Shown here piece by piece: positions 40,768 through 51,498 of a DNA stretch of 64,000 bases. A program made the position numbers and the translations under genes. The notes below the pieces were generated by a model. That model was not told the DNA's origin and searched no databases. It saw only the letters and a program-made list of their open reading frames with translations. The first letter of the stretch is position 1; each line of letters begins with the position of its first letter. The DNA lies in contig SWBL01000002.1 of the NCBI GenBank assembly GCA_024195585.1, positions 186,001 to 250,000 on the forward strand. The letters run 5' to 3'. Origin of the DNA: Aureobasidium sp. EXF-3400 (Eukaryota; Ascomycota; Dothideomycetes; Dothideales; Saccotheciaceae).

Positions 40768-42141
40768 ATGGACAACGGTCTTTCAGATCCCAGCGACTGG
40801 CTCAACACATCACTCCCTCCTTTCGCAGCACTCGAAAACTCGCTACGATGTCAAGTATGCAAAGACTTCTTTGCAACACCAATGGTCACAACCTGCTCGC
40901 ACACTTTTTGCAGCATTTGCATACGCCGCTGTTTATCTGTTGATGGCAAATGTCCGGCATGTCGCGCCAACGACCAAGCCAGCAAATTACGCCGGAATTG
41001 GGCTTTGGAAGAAGTGGTTGGTGCATTCAAGACGGCCAGACCTGTAGCGCTCGAGATTGCGACAAAAGACAAGAAGGAGAAGGAAGAAGCGCCGACTCGT
41101 CCAAGCAAGAGGAGGAGGACCGAGAGGCATAGTGGAGGGAGTGACCTCACGGTACGCACGACGAGGAGTCAAAGCAAAAGGACTCAGCAAAACAACGATC
41201 AGCCCGCCACATACGATGGAGCAGCAGACGACGGTAGCGATGCTGAATACACCGAAAATGGCGGCAGCACTCAACCAGAAAGACAACAGACACCAGACGA
41301 CGGTTTGGTAGCCTGCCCAATCTGTCAAACACGAATGAAGGAAGAAATAGTATTCGGCCACATCGGCACATCCGCCTGCACATCTCCCTCCCAGAAACAG
41401 CGACAACAACAACCCCCACCACCACCTCAGCCCTCAACAACACCAAAACCCATCCCCGACCGCCTGACCGAATTAAACTACTCCCTCCTCAACGAAAAAG
41501 CCCTCCGCAAGAAACTCTCCGAACTAGGTCTACCCAGCACCGGCTCCAAAACCCTCCTCTCCCGCCGACACACCGAATACGTAAACCTCTGGAACGCAAA
41601 CGTCGATGCCGAAGCCCCTCTTTCCAAACGCCAACTCCTCTCCGAACTCCAAAAATGGGATCGGAGTATCGGTCGTGAGCCAGATTCCTTTGGCACCAGC
41701 AATCAAGTTATGAAAAAAGACTTTGATGCTAAAGCGTGGAGTACCGGCAATAAAGATGATTTTGCACGTTTGATCGAGGAAGCGAGAAAAGGGAGAGGGA
41801 AACAAAAGACTTCTGCTCAGCAAGACTCCACTGCTGCACCGCAAGAAGAACAACCACAACCACAACCCGATGCTATGCAACTCGACCCTCTACCCGCACA
41901 ACTCGAGCCAGAAAAGGATTTACCACAAGGCTACCACAACGCCACTTCCCCGCAAGAAAACTTTCCCGCGAGAGATCATTTACCGCCTTCGGGTCAGAGG
42001 GTACAACCTCCTCGTCTGCCGTCGAGGGAAACTTCTTTGCCGGAAAAGTTTGGGACGGAGGGGGCTCAGACGATTAGTATGTTTGAGGTGTCTAGTCATC
42101 CGGTTGCTGATGTCGAGACCACGCAAGAGGGTGGACATTGA
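40768..42141 (+). CDS. RAD18: Postreplication repair E3 ubiquitin ligase RAD18
   Basis: 457 residues, intronless. Rad18 with Rad6 monoubiquitinates PCNA at stalled forks. The domains lie in family order. RING finger C3HC4 at about residues 28-65 (CQVCKDFFATPMVTTCSHTF, CPACR). UBZ4-type zinc finger CPIC ... H ... C at about 190-212 (GHIGTSAC). SAP domain near 240-275 (LNEKALRKKLSELGLPSTGS). A Rad6-binding helical region follows (RHTEYVNLWNANVDAEAP). A Lys/Arg-rich stretch near 105-125 (RPSKRRRTER) is a likely nuclear signal. Gln/Pro-rich linkers are long in this copy. The C-terminus is disordered. Confidence 0.93.
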   Translation: MDNGLSDPSDWLNTSLPPFAALENSLRCQVCKDFFATPMVTTCSHTFCSICIRRCLSVDGKCPACRANDQASKLRRNWALEEVVGAFKTARPVALEIATKDKKEKEEAPTRPSKRRRTERHSGGSDLTVRTTRSQSKRTQQNNDQPATYDGAADDGSDAEYTENGGSTQPERQQTPDDGLVACPICQTRMKEEIVFGHIGTSACTSPSQKQRQQQPPPPPQPSTTPKPIPDRLTELNYSLLNEKALRKKLSELGLPSTGSKTLLSRRHTEYVNLWNANVDAEAPLSKRQLLSELQKWDRSIGREPDSFGTSNQVMKKDFDAKAWSTGNKDDFARLIEEARKGRGKQKTSAQQDSTAAPQEEQPQPQPDAMQLDPLPAQLEPEKDLPQGYHNATSPQENFPARDHLPPSGQRVQPPRLPSRETSLPEKFGTEGAQTISMFEVSSHPVADVETTQEGGH

Positions 42142-42892
42142 GATGTTTCTGGGGAGAGAAGATAGGGTGACGAGGGCAAGGAAAGATGAAGTGGTATGAA
42201 GTCAATGTCAAGGGATTGCTAGATACATGGAGACGTTCGAGCGAGACTTTGCAATCTGAGGTGAAGTTTGCTCCATCTTACTATTGCTAGAGAGACGAAC
42301 AGGGGAGCGACCGTATACCCAACAATGCACTCATATTCTTGGCTTGCTCTTGTTGGAACGAACCTACCAAAATCCACAAAGGCTCTCGAGACCAGTGATC
42401 CCTCGACTCGAGGATTGATGAAAAGGGGAAGACAGAACTTTCTACAGAAGACTTGCTTGTTCAGGGCGAAGCAAAACCCCACTGCCCAAATCAACAGTCC
42501 TCAAGACCTTCTGGCTAGGGTCAGATTAAGATATTGAGGTTATCAGAATCACGGTTCAGCAAAGAGCGAGTACACAGACAGAACAAATACTTCACACGAC
42601 ATGAAACGATTAGAGATCAATGCAAAAGGGAAATGCCATTAAACGCCATCGATGAGTCTATAGAATGCGAGTTTCGTAATCATTAGTTTGTAGTAGTCGA
42701 GGAAGAAGAAAAAAAGAACAAAAGAAAACAAAAGCACACCAAAGACATGCTATAGTGAGCCCGAAGAAAAGAGATGCACAAAGCGACCCCTGAGATATCT
42801 CGGCAATGTATGGATCCACTGTCTGCGGATTTTGGCTGCAGCCCGAGTCTGGATGTACTGGTCAAAATGCAGTCCTATAGAGGCACATATTG
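42142..42892. other. Intergenic between convergent genes
   Basis: About 750 bp between RAD18 and the bZIP gene 3' end. No gene seen; the minus-strand frame at 42893-43096 may be a last exon of the bZIP gene. Confidence 0.4.
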
Positions 42893-43099
42893 CTAGAATG
42901 GCCAGTCAGACGATTGGTTCCACTGATGGTTGATGGTCACAGTACCCGAGGAAGATTTGTCACCACAGCATTCGATAGAAGTAACTGGAGCGTCGTTCTC
43001 ATCACCAAACAGCTCGTCAAAGAGTTGGCAAGACTCCTCTGACTGTTCTGTCAGGTTGGTCAGATCAACGAAGTCATCTGGTGAGTCGTCCAACACATT

Positions 43100-44278
43100 C
43101 TATGTGCTTGGCTTGTCACTCAGTGTCTCTGTTCTGTAGTTAGCAGACGTGAGATCGAGGGATTCGGAACATGAGTACTTACGTGTTTGATGAGGAAGAT
43201 CAACTCTGGGACGTTTGTGAGCAGGATACTCACTTGCGCGCACATATTGAGGATCTTGGGAATGAGGTCTCTGATGCTGGTCGGAATGTGTAGGAGATAT
43301 AGAATGTGGACGATCCATGCTACCTGCTTGAGCAGCAGCAGCCTGAAGCTGACTTATGGCTGCAGCGGGAAGAGGATCATTGGCGGGATCTTGATGGCTA
43401 GACTGAGAATTGGTCGCAAGTTCGTGTTGGTGATGCTGCTGGTCGTGAGTGGGTTGAGGGTAGGCGTTGGACGATGGGGCATGGCTCTGTGGTGGAGAAG
43501 GGTCGGGATAGCGATGTTGGTCGTGCTGATGATGCTGAGTAATTTGCTGGTCGGGCACAGGGTGATAGGCAGTGGCCTGGTCCTGGTGATCGTGTTCATG
43601 ATCAGGTGCGGAGACCGAGAGGGATCGTAGAGTACCTTGTTCAGGCACAGGCGGGTAGCTGATGTTCTTGTCCGTCATTCTCGCCTGCAAGAGGGTGATG
43701 TAGTTCCTCAGAGTCGAGTTCTCATGCTGAAGGGTCTTGCAGTTATCCTCCATTATCTGATAGCGCTTGACGTCATCCTCTAGCTTGTTGATGTGTTGTT
43801 CCTTGCGCAGACGGAAGGCACGCTGAGCGGCACGGTTCTGAGCAGCACGCTTTGTGTTAGAAAGCTCGCGCTGGGCTCTTCCCTTCTTGCCGGTAGCAGC
43901 TCCTTGGGTGTTTGCGTCATTGGCGGGGTCGGCATGAGGGATTGTCATATCAGGACTCTCGTGGGTCATGCCGTATGGCTGGATAGCCATGGCTGGATTG
44001 TGGTGATGGTGCAAGGGTTGTTGGTGAGGTTGATTAGGCGGGTAGGAGTTGGTAGGAGCAGCATGGTGGGGTTGCTGTGGTTGAGGAGGGGGATGGTTGT
44101 TTTGAGCAGCAATGAGTTGGTCGCGCAGACCTGGACGCGTTTACTGTCAGTCTTTGATCGAGATGCGCGACAAGAAAATCCGTCTTACTCATCTCAAAGG
44201 CCTGCGAGTCCTGCGCATTCGGTCAGCAATGCATAGTCATAGGCGGGGTCGATCAAGACTTACAGCGGCCGAAGACAT
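43100..44278 (-). CDS. kapC: KapC-like bZIP transcription factor
   Basis: 355 residues in the simple model, from exons 44264-44278, 44189-44210 and 43100-44130. The first two exons encode only 5 and 7 residues (MSSAA, DSQAFEM). The N-terminus LRDQLIAAQNNHPPPQ resembles KapC. The bZIP region is TKRAAQNRAAQRAFRLRKEQ followed by leucine-zipper-like HINKLEDDVKRYQIME. A long His/Gln/Pro-rich tail ends in AHKRPRVDLPHQT. KapC is a nuclear regulator linked to stress and secondary metabolism in Aspergillus. A consensus donor (gtaagt, 43182) could splice to an acceptor at 43078 and add an acidic exon to 42893 with FVDLTNLTEQSEESCQLFDE, giving 389 residues. Both models close in phase. Confidence 0.75.
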
Positions 44279-44783
44279 GGTCGTCGTCGAGGTCGCGGTA
44301 TCGCTAGTACTGTGACTTGGGGCGTCAGCATTGCCGTCCGGGTAGAGGCCATGTCGGCCATGATATATCACGACGGGTTGGTTGCTAAACTCACGTCTTC
44401 TTTTGGTTGTCGGGATGGCTTAACTGGCCGTGATCACTAAGCAAGACTTATGTAAGACGCCGAGAAAAGAGAACATGCCCGCACCCCGCACCTTCCTTTG
44501 GAGTTCTTTCCCTTTTGGGATCCACCAACATCTGCCTTGTGCAACTACTGCCTATTGCTGACCGCCTCACTCTTAGAGCAGAACACTTCTCACCTCGACA
44601 CTACTTCTTGAGACAACGGTTGAAACTATCATTACTCTAAGTCCAAAGCAGCTTTTCCTTTACGCCGATTATGCCATGCGGGTATTGTAATCAATCATAC
44701 CATTCCCTCTTGGAACGCCAACATCTCATCTCTCTCTTGGATTCCCATTTTGACCATCAAACCCAGAACCATGATACCAATCA
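44279..44783. other. Intergenic, bZIP promoter and GPHR 3' end
   Basis: About 500 bp between two minus-strand genes. The bZIP promoter should be here. No gene seen. Confidence 0.5.
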
Positions 44784-46433
44784 TCAATGCATTTTGCCCA
44801 TCTCCATATCTTGACTTTCTTCCCAATCTTCCCAGTCAGCAGATGATCCCACTTTCCGACTGATCAAGATGCCAACACTCGTCATTGCGGCCGCGATCAA
44901 GAACCAGCTTTCGAACCATGCTTCAACAAATCGTCCTTCCAGTGGTGCGCCCAAAGCCTCGCTGATGACGCTGCTCACCTCACTAGGTAAGTTGCTTCTC
45001 AACAGTAATGCTGATGAAATCACGTATGCGCCCACGACCTGTGAGATTACAAGCGGAAGCGCAGACTGTGCGCGTGCCGCCACGCTGGGGAAGAAGCGAG
45101 TAAACAAGCGGAACGTCTGGAGCACAGCGTTGAAGGACAGCAGAAGCATGACTCCTGACAGCACAAATGAGATTTGTCGAGACCACGCTTCGCGATCCAG
45201 TGTAGGGTCGTAATGCGTAGTGAGCAGCGCGAGAACATTGTTGATTGGATCCGACGTCGCGAAAGTCGTGTTTGGCTGCCACCACCTGCGTAACGAAGAG
45301 ACCGAAGTTGCTGCAATGCGGTAGAGACAGTAGAGTGCAAAGCCGAAGTTGAGTATGTTCAACAGCCTTCCAAGGCTATTCTGCGATCTTTGTTGTGTTG
45401 CATGTCTGGTCTTGAGTGTTGACAGGGACGAGGCAAGCGTGGCGGACATCGTCTCGAGACCTGAGATCTCCATTTCCAGACTGCGCTGCTCGTTTGTGTC
45501 CGAATTGCCCTTTATCGAGCCGATCATTCTGGTCATGATTCCACCCTTATCTTGTGGTGCTTCAGACATCTTGCGTTGCAATGCGCGTAGGCGACTCTGC
45601 TTGACAGCCAACATGTCTCTGGTCGCTGCTAGACCATTCTCCTTGCGCGCAATATCAGTGTCACGAACGATGCGGTGCTTAACACCAAAAGTCTGCCAGA
45701 TCGAAGATACCGCAGCAAATCCAGCGAGGGAAGCCATAAGTGAGATTCCAATGATGCCAACACGCTCAAGGCACGCTTCCACAAAATCGAATTCCTTGGG
45801 CTCACTCGGGTGTCCTGCTTGAGAATGTAGAGAAGCCGGAAGAAGTGATGTATGCGGCATATACCAGAATGCAAAGAACCAGACACCCAGCAGCAAAGCC
45901 TCGAATGTGTATCGGAGAGTCGGACGAGACTTATGCGTGTTGTGAGTGGCATACTCCGAACGAGAACGCGATCCAGAAACCATAGTGTGAACCTCCAAAC
46001 TCGGTATAACGATGATTATCAAGATCAGAAGCGAGAACAAAGTGATGCGCAAAGCCAATCCTCTAGCTGCTGGATTCAGAAGGTTGGAAATCTCGCACAA
46101 GATGAGCTCTACAAGAACAGCCGACAAAGCCACAGTCGTGGAGAAGGTGACTGCAGCTACCCGCTTGAATGAGATGTTGCGCCATGACTCTTTTCCGTGG
46201 CCATTTGCGCGCTGAGTCTCTCGATCGAAGAATGGAATATTCTGGTCCTTGTGGGAGTTTGATGACGAGAGATGCGGCACAACTTTCTGCCATACAGCAA
46301 CAGCAACGAACAGAAAAGTCAATGCAAACGGCGCAGATGATAGAGCTATCGTCGACGGAGGAAAGGAGTCAAGTCTGCGCTGAAGGTAGGCAGGCCTGCA
46401 TGCATTGCAATCATCATCCGTTGATGGGAGCAT
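44784..46433 (-). CDS. Golgi pH regulator (GPHR) family membrane protein
   Basis: 549 residues from the ATG at 46433, the first ATG in the open frame; no intron needed. GPHR proteins (related to plant GTG1/2) are multi-pass membrane proteins linked to Golgi acidification through anion conductance. Hydrophobic spans are visible near residues 30-50, 95-120, 125-150 and 180-195, with more in the C-terminal half. The middle is a long charged helix (AATRDMLAVKQSRLRALQRK) that is typical. The conserved C-terminal domain follows (SRQISFVLSGVMLLLSFNAV, RFFPSVAARAQSALPLVISQ). The first residues are Cys-rich (DDCNACRP). The C-terminus is acidic. Confidence 0.85.
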   Translation of the reverse strand: MLPSTDDDCNACRPAYLQRRLDSFPPSTIALSSAPFALTFLFVAVAVWQKVVPHLSSSNSHKDQNIPFFDRETQRANGHGKESWRNISFKRVAAVTFSTTVALSAVLVELILCEISNLLNPAARGLALRITLFSLLILIIIVIPSLEVHTMVSGSRSRSEYATHNTHKSRPTLRYTFEALLLGVWFFAFWYMPHTSLLPASLHSQAGHPSEPKEFDFVEACLERVGIIGISLMASLAGFAAVSSIWQTFGVKHRIVRDTDIARKENGLAATRDMLAVKQSRLRALQRKMSEAPQDKGGIMTRMIGSIKGNSDTNEQRSLEMEISGLETMSATLASSLSTLKTRHATQQRSQNSLGRLLNILNFGFALYCLYRIAATSVSSLRRWWQPNTTFATSDPINNVLALLTTHYDPTLDREAWSRQISFVLSGVMLLLSFNAVLQTFRLFTRFFPSVAARAQSALPLVISQVVGAYVISSALLLRSNLPSEVSSVISEALGAPLEGRFVEAWFESWFLIAAAMTSVGILISRKVGSSADWEDWEESQDMEMGKMH

Positions 46434-47492
46434 CTTCCGGAGCTTGTTCGGCGTATGAAGGTCCAGAGAGATTGAGGACGTTATTAGGATTTCCAGCAAA
46501 GCAGTGTGGTGTTCCTCATGTTAGGTGCAGGTTTACAAAGAGAAGGTCGTTGAAGAATTGTCAGAGGAAATCGATTGGGTCCACGTCAGCCTAGGCAACG
46601 GGTTGGAAGGCCGAAGTGTCAACTGGTGGGTGCTTGCCTGCGCGTGGCTGGGTGACGTGCCCCCGGAGTCGGGTTTCGGATCTCGGTAATGACGCCCTTA
46701 TCTTGCTATCTTCTAACGATGACCCTTGATTCCAACGTCTTTAGCAGCTATCCTCAATTGTCTAGAACGATGGAAAATTTGCTTCTCACCTTTTCCAGAC
46801 ATGCGTATTCAAGAGAAAGACACGGATGAGATGGCTATACAACCATGCAATGGTGTTGCTATAGCATGGGTGTGTTTATCAAGGTACCCTTTCCCGTGGG
46901 GATCTACAGCCTAAAGTTGCCACTACCGTCAGTCACAGCTTGATTCGGGTTTGACAGCAAGGGGGATCTGAGATTCTCGAGCATCGAAAAAGGTGAAACA
47001 TGCTTCATCTGTGTATCTCCTCCTTGCGTGTATGAGACTACTGAAACTGAATACTCTCCGACTCCTCAGAGGGGTCGAAGCATCACAATTCGAATCAAAC
47101 TGTCTCTGTAGCTGATCATTGAGGCGATAGAAAGTTATGGAACGAGAAGCGCACAAAAGATATCGAAGATAGAGCTATTTCCAATCGAAGTCAGGATTCA
47201 GAAGATATTCAAGGTGATAGATCAAGATGAACAAGCAAGTCATCACAGCAGGATGTTTGAACAGGAATGTATGAAGTTGAAGATAATCGAATAGATTTAC
47301 ACTAAATCATAGCTAATAGTAAATAGCTATTTAATCCACAGAGTGGCAATAGAGAAGTTGATTATAGACATAAAAGGAAGGTCATTAGTTAGTATTTGAT
47401 ACATGTGACCTCTGGTAAAGTCCAGGGCCCGTGAGATAGAAAGATACGAAAAGGTTGTGGCTTCTTAGGCCGAATTGCTAAGCTCGGAATGC
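46434..47492. other. Gene-poor 1.06 kb region
   Basis: Contains the GPHR promoter side and the 3' side of the secreted-protein gene, which lies on the same strand. AT-rich around 47220-47410. No frame I can support. Confidence 0.45.
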
Positions 47493-49286
47493 TTAAACGT
47501 AGACGGTGGTCCAGACAGTGGTGTCTTGCTGAGCAGCGGGAGTGGAGCAAGCAGCGAAGACGGTAACGGTAGGGTACATGCCCTGTCCGGCAGCACCTCC
47601 AGCAGCTGCGCCAGCAGTGCTCGAGCCGATGACATTGCCGTTCTGGTCAACAGTCTGGTAGACAGTCTGGGTAACGACAGGGGCGTAGCCAGAGCCGGAT
47701 CCGGAACCACCAACGGTAACGGTGACGGTGGCAGCGGCGTTCTGGGCCTGAGGAATGGTGAGGGTCGAGACAGTGTTGACATAGGTGATGGTCGAGACAC
47801 TGACGACCTCAGTGACGACGGCACCGGAGGGGAGGGCGGTAGCACCACCACCGTTGGCGTAGACAGTGCTGGTGATGGTAGAGTAGACAGTGGCGGTCGA
47901 GGTGGCACCAGCAACGTACTGGGTGGTGGTAGCTCCAGGGACGGTCAAGGTGGTGACCTGGCCAGCAATAGTGGTAGTAACGACCTCACCACCATCGTTG
48001 GAGTTGTCCTGAACACGGACAGCCGAGTCGAAGCCATCAAGACGAGTGGAGTAGGCAATGGCGCTGTAGTACGAGCAAGTACCGCGGGCAATGTCGAATG
48101 TGGCACCGACACACTCCTCAGACAGAGAGCAGAGGTCAACACAGTTGGAAAGAGTCTGGGGAAGACCGTTGTCGAAGGCTTGACGCTTGCTCAAGGTAGG
48201 CTGGATGTCGAAGGTGGTACCGATCAAGAACGAAGAGCAAGAGATCGAGAAGGTAACGTTGACAGATGAGCGGAGGACAGCAGCGTTGAAGGCAGGGCAG
48301 ATGAAGCTCTCGGCAGTAGCGTTGCTGGGAACAGCAGGAGAAGTGGTGTTACCGCCGGAAGTACCGTTGTTGGCACCAGATCCGGTGGCTCCAGCACGGG
48401 AGATGACAGTGGCGAAGGTGGAGTTATCATCAACAGTCTCAGATCCAGACTCGACGGAGGTGTAGAAAGTGCAGACACCATCGCTCTCAGTGAAGGAGGT
48501 GGCAGCGCAGTTGGAGTTGGCAGCACAAGTGGTCAAGCAGTCATCGAGAGACTGTCCGGCACGCTTGGCGAAGATGAGGGCAAAGTCAATGGTAATACCT
48601 CTCTTGGAGATGTCAATCTCGATCAAGAAGAGAACTCCGTTGATGGTGAGGAGAGTGCTAGGGACAGAGGGGACAGCAGTGCCCGAGGTGGTGGCAGAAA
48701 CACCGGAAGAAGTGCGGGAAGCAGAGCCAGTAGGGCGAGCAGAGGTGGAGTTGTTTCCAGCACCACCGGTGACACCAGCTGAGCGAGTGGCGCTGGCAGT
48801 GGAGTTGCGGGAGCCCGAAGAGACAGCAACACCAGTCGAGGAGGTCTTACCACTACCAGTAGCAGAGGCAGTGCCGTTGAAAACCTCAGAGGTGGTAGAG
48901 CTGGAGGCTCTGTCCTGGACAAGAGCGAAGTCGGTTCCAGGAGAGTCAGCCTTAGTGGCAGTGTCAACGCTGGAGTAGTACAAGCAAGACATGGTGTCCT
49001 GGACGAATGCGGTGCCAACACAGTCGACATCAGCAGAGCAGGTGGCCAAGCAAGATTGGATGCTGCCAGCAGACTGTCTCTTTCTGGCAAGGCGGAGGAG
49101 GTCGCCCTGGTAGGATGTGTCTGTCTGGATAAGGAAAGTAGTTCCTCCGACTGTGGGCTCTGCGCCATTGGTGTAGACGGGGGTTGAAGCAGAAGAGGTG
49201 GTAGAAGCAGAAGTGCTGCTGTTGAAACCCTGGGCAGCGGCAGAGCCGAGAAGAGCCATCAAGGCGACGGCATACTTGGAGGCCAT
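47493..49286 (-). CDS. Secreted Ser/Thr-rich protein with three PAN-like modules
   Basis: 597 residues from the ATG at 49286; the upstream GTG in frame is not the start. Signal peptide MASKYAVALMALLGSAAA, then cleavage before QG. Three modules with the same order: a strand starting FLI or FDI, a dibasic site, then four cysteines. The cysteine cores are CLATCSADVDCVGTAF, CLTTCAANSNCAATSF and CVDLCSLSEECVGATF, each followed by C-xYY or C-xFY. This spacing resembles fungal PAN/apple domains that bind sugars or proteins. Ser/Thr/Gly linkers with many N-glycan sites separate the modules, and the C-terminal 150 residues are Val/Thr-rich repeats. There is no clear GPI site, so secretion to wall or medium is likely. 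Strong codon bias suggests high expression. Confidence 0.8.
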   Translation of the reverse strand: MASKYAVALMALLGSAAAQGFNSSTSASTTSSASTPVYTNGAEPTVGGTTFLIQTDTSYQGDLLRLARKRQSAGSIQSCLATCSADVDCVGTAFVQDTMSCLYYSSVDTATKADSPGTDFALVQDRASSSTTSEVFNGTASATGSGKTSSTGVAVSSGSRNSTASATRSAGVTGGAGNNSTSARPTGSASRTSSGVSATTSGTAVPSVPSTLLTINGVLFLIEIDISKRGITIDFALIFAKRAGQSLDDCLTTCAANSNCAATSFTESDGVCTFYTSVESGSETVDDNSTFATVISRAGATGSGANNGTSGGNTTSPAVPSNATAESFICPAFNAAVLRSSVNVTFSISCSSFLIGTTFDIQPTLSKRQAFDNGLPQTLSNCVDLCSLSEECVGATFDIARGTCSYYSAIAYSTRLDGFDSAVRVQDNSNDGGEVVTTTIAGQVTTLTVPGATTTQYVAGATSTATVYSTITSTVYANGGGATALPSGAVVTEVVSVSTITYVNTVSTLTIPQAQNAAATVTVTVGGSGSGSGYAPVVTQTVYQTVDQNGNVIGSSTAGAAAGGAAGQGMYPTVTVFAACSTPAAQQDTTVWTTVYV

Positions 49287-50672
49287 TGTTGTGTTAGAAC
49301 GAGAGAATAAGAACACTAAAGCGAGTGATGTTCTGGTGGCTCTGGTTGCTGGTTGTCCTGGTTGTTGGTTGACTTGAGTTGATGAGAAGAAAAATGAGTC
49401 TGGTCAAGACGACTCTTTATATCTATCCCATCCTCAGACAATAACATGTCAGGGACGTCATCTAACAAGATCAACAAGCAAGAATATCCCGTGTCTCATC
49501 GAGGAGCTGAACAGCCGCTGTGAACAAGAGCGCAGATTCATTTCGCGAGAGCTCCTATGGTACGCAGGAGCTGCAGTCTCCAGGAGCGGCAATTTTATCG
49601 ACCGTTGTGTTCGCTTGGGTGGAGTGGACAGAGGCGACCACGACCGTGTAAGAGGTTAAAGCTGTAGGATCGACCCAACAAACAGAGTATTCTGTTAAGC
49701 TAGTGCAACGTGCGCTGTGAATGGAGATGGGAACTGGAGAAAATGGTATGATCAACATGTAGAATTGGAAGAGATGTCTTACTGCCATGCGGCTCAGATG
49801 TCAAAAAGCAATGAGGCAATGAATTACCGGCTTTGTTGTGGGGTGTAGTGATCCTTGCTGGCTTGCCACAGGTTGAATGTGAAGTTCGTGGGGTGTTCTA
49901 ACATAAGAATAACGGTTATTAGTCCTTCCCAATGGCAACGTCTTTTCTGTAACAGACGAAGGATGGCAGTGTGGAGACGCTGGGGAGTGCTGCCATGACG
50001 CGTGAATGTGATATATTGGACGAGCAGATATTCTTCGGACTAATGTTCGAATAGAATAATCGAGAACAGATACTCGTAGACCGACCGTGAAGTTCGAGAA
50101 TCATTATTCAATTGATGTTGAGCATGGTTGGGACGAGAATCGGCGAACGCGCAGTGTTCCTGCATCAAAGGCAGGGACGCCCGCACGTGCTTGGCGTGCA
50201 TGCATCAGCACAGAACCACCATGCAGGAGGAAGGATCGTCGGAGGTTGCGCTATTGGACTACTCGATGCTCCTTTCGCCGTTATAACTACTACACGGTGA
50301 TGTTCTGAATCACTTTGGAGATTGCGTATGCATGCACACAGCCAGTCTGCTATCTTGGAGTTCGTTTCCGGTTCGCCACACCAATCACGAACATTTGGCG
50401 ACCACACACATATCCACTGTAATCGATCAGATCGCTTTGCCGAGCGTGATAGCTAGCAGAGACCTAACGGGGCAGGTATAGGATGGAGAAGTGAGGGTGT
50501 GTCGGACGGCGCTGAACGAGGCAAAGGCGAGGTGATCCTCCACCAATTGGCAATGATGCTGGTGGAAAGAAAGGCCGCGCTCGCCCAACGCGTCTCGGTA
50601 TTCGCCAAACTTGACAACGATTGATCGAGATGTGCGACCCGAAGTGGTTCATATGCTTGTGTCGAAGGTGGC
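49287..50672. other. Long upstream region of the secreted-protein gene
   Basis: About 1.4 kb upstream of the secreted-protein start and downstream of Hikeshi. No gene supported. The length suits a regulated promoter. Confidence 0.45.
49415..49422 (-). promoter_or_regulatory. TATA box of the secreted-protein gene
   Basis: Minus-strand ATATAAAG about 130 bp before the start codon, then an A/C-rich leader. It agrees with the strong codon bias of the gene. Confidence 0.5.
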
Positions 50673-51287
50673 TCAGTCTTGCGGGCGCTCCAAGAAACTC
50701 GGGTCGTTATTGACCTTGCTTTCGAATTTAGACCACCAGGCTTCAAAGGCTTTGAGCGGGACAGTGTCGCTACCAAATGACGCAAGGAAATTGAAAGCGT
50801 TGGCAATAATGCGCTGGGCGAGTATTTTTGTCGTGACTGGTGAGGCAGTGGCTGAATGGTTTGACGGCACCAACTGATTCGACGAGTTTGCCTTTTGCTC
50901 TGCCAACAAGGCCTTGACTTGGGCAGCAGGCTGTATCTCTATGCCCACGACTATGGCAGGTCCTCCTACTTCTACGCCCTCTGGAGTGTCGTCCAGCATG
51001 AGCTGGTCGTCCCCAGCGCTGGGCGCAACATTGTTGCCTGTGTTGATCTTGAACATGGTCGAAGGCCTCAGCGACGACAATGCGCCAGCCAGCTTGAACT
51101 CGGTCGATGGTGGAATTTGAATGAAGATGGCGGCAGCGGCATCCGGTGGCAGCTCGTTGCCAGGCAGAGAAAAGACGGCGATATGGTTGAAGGCTGGTCG
51201 CGAAGGGACCTGGAAGGCATATTGTGTCGGAGAGATGGCCTGGGGTTGCGCGTCGATTGGACGACCAGAGATGAGGAGACCAAACAT
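50673..51287 (-). CDS. OPI10: Hikeshi/OPI10, Hsp70 nuclear import carrier
   Basis: 204 residues, intronless, ATG at 51287. Hikeshi carries Hsp70 into the nucleus during heat stress; the yeast homologue is Opi10. The start MFGLLISGRPIDAQ is characteristic, followed by a beta-sandwich (FNHIAVFSLPGNELPPDAAA, AIFIQIPPSTEFKLAGAL). An FG-type hydrophobic loop contacts nucleoporins in the family. The C-terminal helical domain includes KILAQRIIANAFNFLASF and the tryptophan pair in AFEAWWSKFESK. Length equals human Hikeshi (197) within a few residues. Divergent from the Nudix gene with 211 bp between starts. Confidence 0.93.
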   Translation of the reverse strand: MFGLLISGRPIDAQPQAISPTQYAFQVPSRPAFNHIAVFSLPGNELPPDAAAAIFIQIPPSTEFKLAGALSSLRPSTMFKINTGNNVAPSAGDDQLMLDDTPEGVEVGGPAIVVGIEIQPAAQVKALLAEQKANSSNQLVPSNHSATASPVTTKILAQRIIANAFNFLASFGSDTVPLKAFEAWWSKFESKVNNDPSFLERPQD

Positions 51288-51498
51288 GGCGGCGTGCTAT
51301 TGAGTGACACTTAACTCTGGGTATAGATTAGAGCGACTTGTACGACGTCGTCGTCGACGGACTCGACTAAATTTATTGTTTCCTGAAGATTGTGGGTCTG
51401 AGCTCTCGTGTCTGGCAGCTTCTCGAATCCACCGCCATCGAGCCTCGGCCTCTTCTGTATGCGCGGCGCTATCTTTGCAATTCATCTCACCAGCCATC
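51288..51498. promoter_or_regulatory. Shared divergent promoter OPI10 / Nudix gene
   Basis: 211 bp between start codons. Contains cgtcgtcgtcg repeats at about 51344-51360. The open frame of the Nudix gene runs through it without an ATG. Confidence 0.45.

Noticed and set aside
47475..48269. 264-codon plus-strand frame rich in Gly/Ser/Asp
   Set aside because: Antisense to the Val/Thr-rich tail of the secreted three-module protein.
49287..50672. Additional gene upstream of the secreted protein
   Set aside because: All frames are short, overlap on both strands and lack domain-like sequence.
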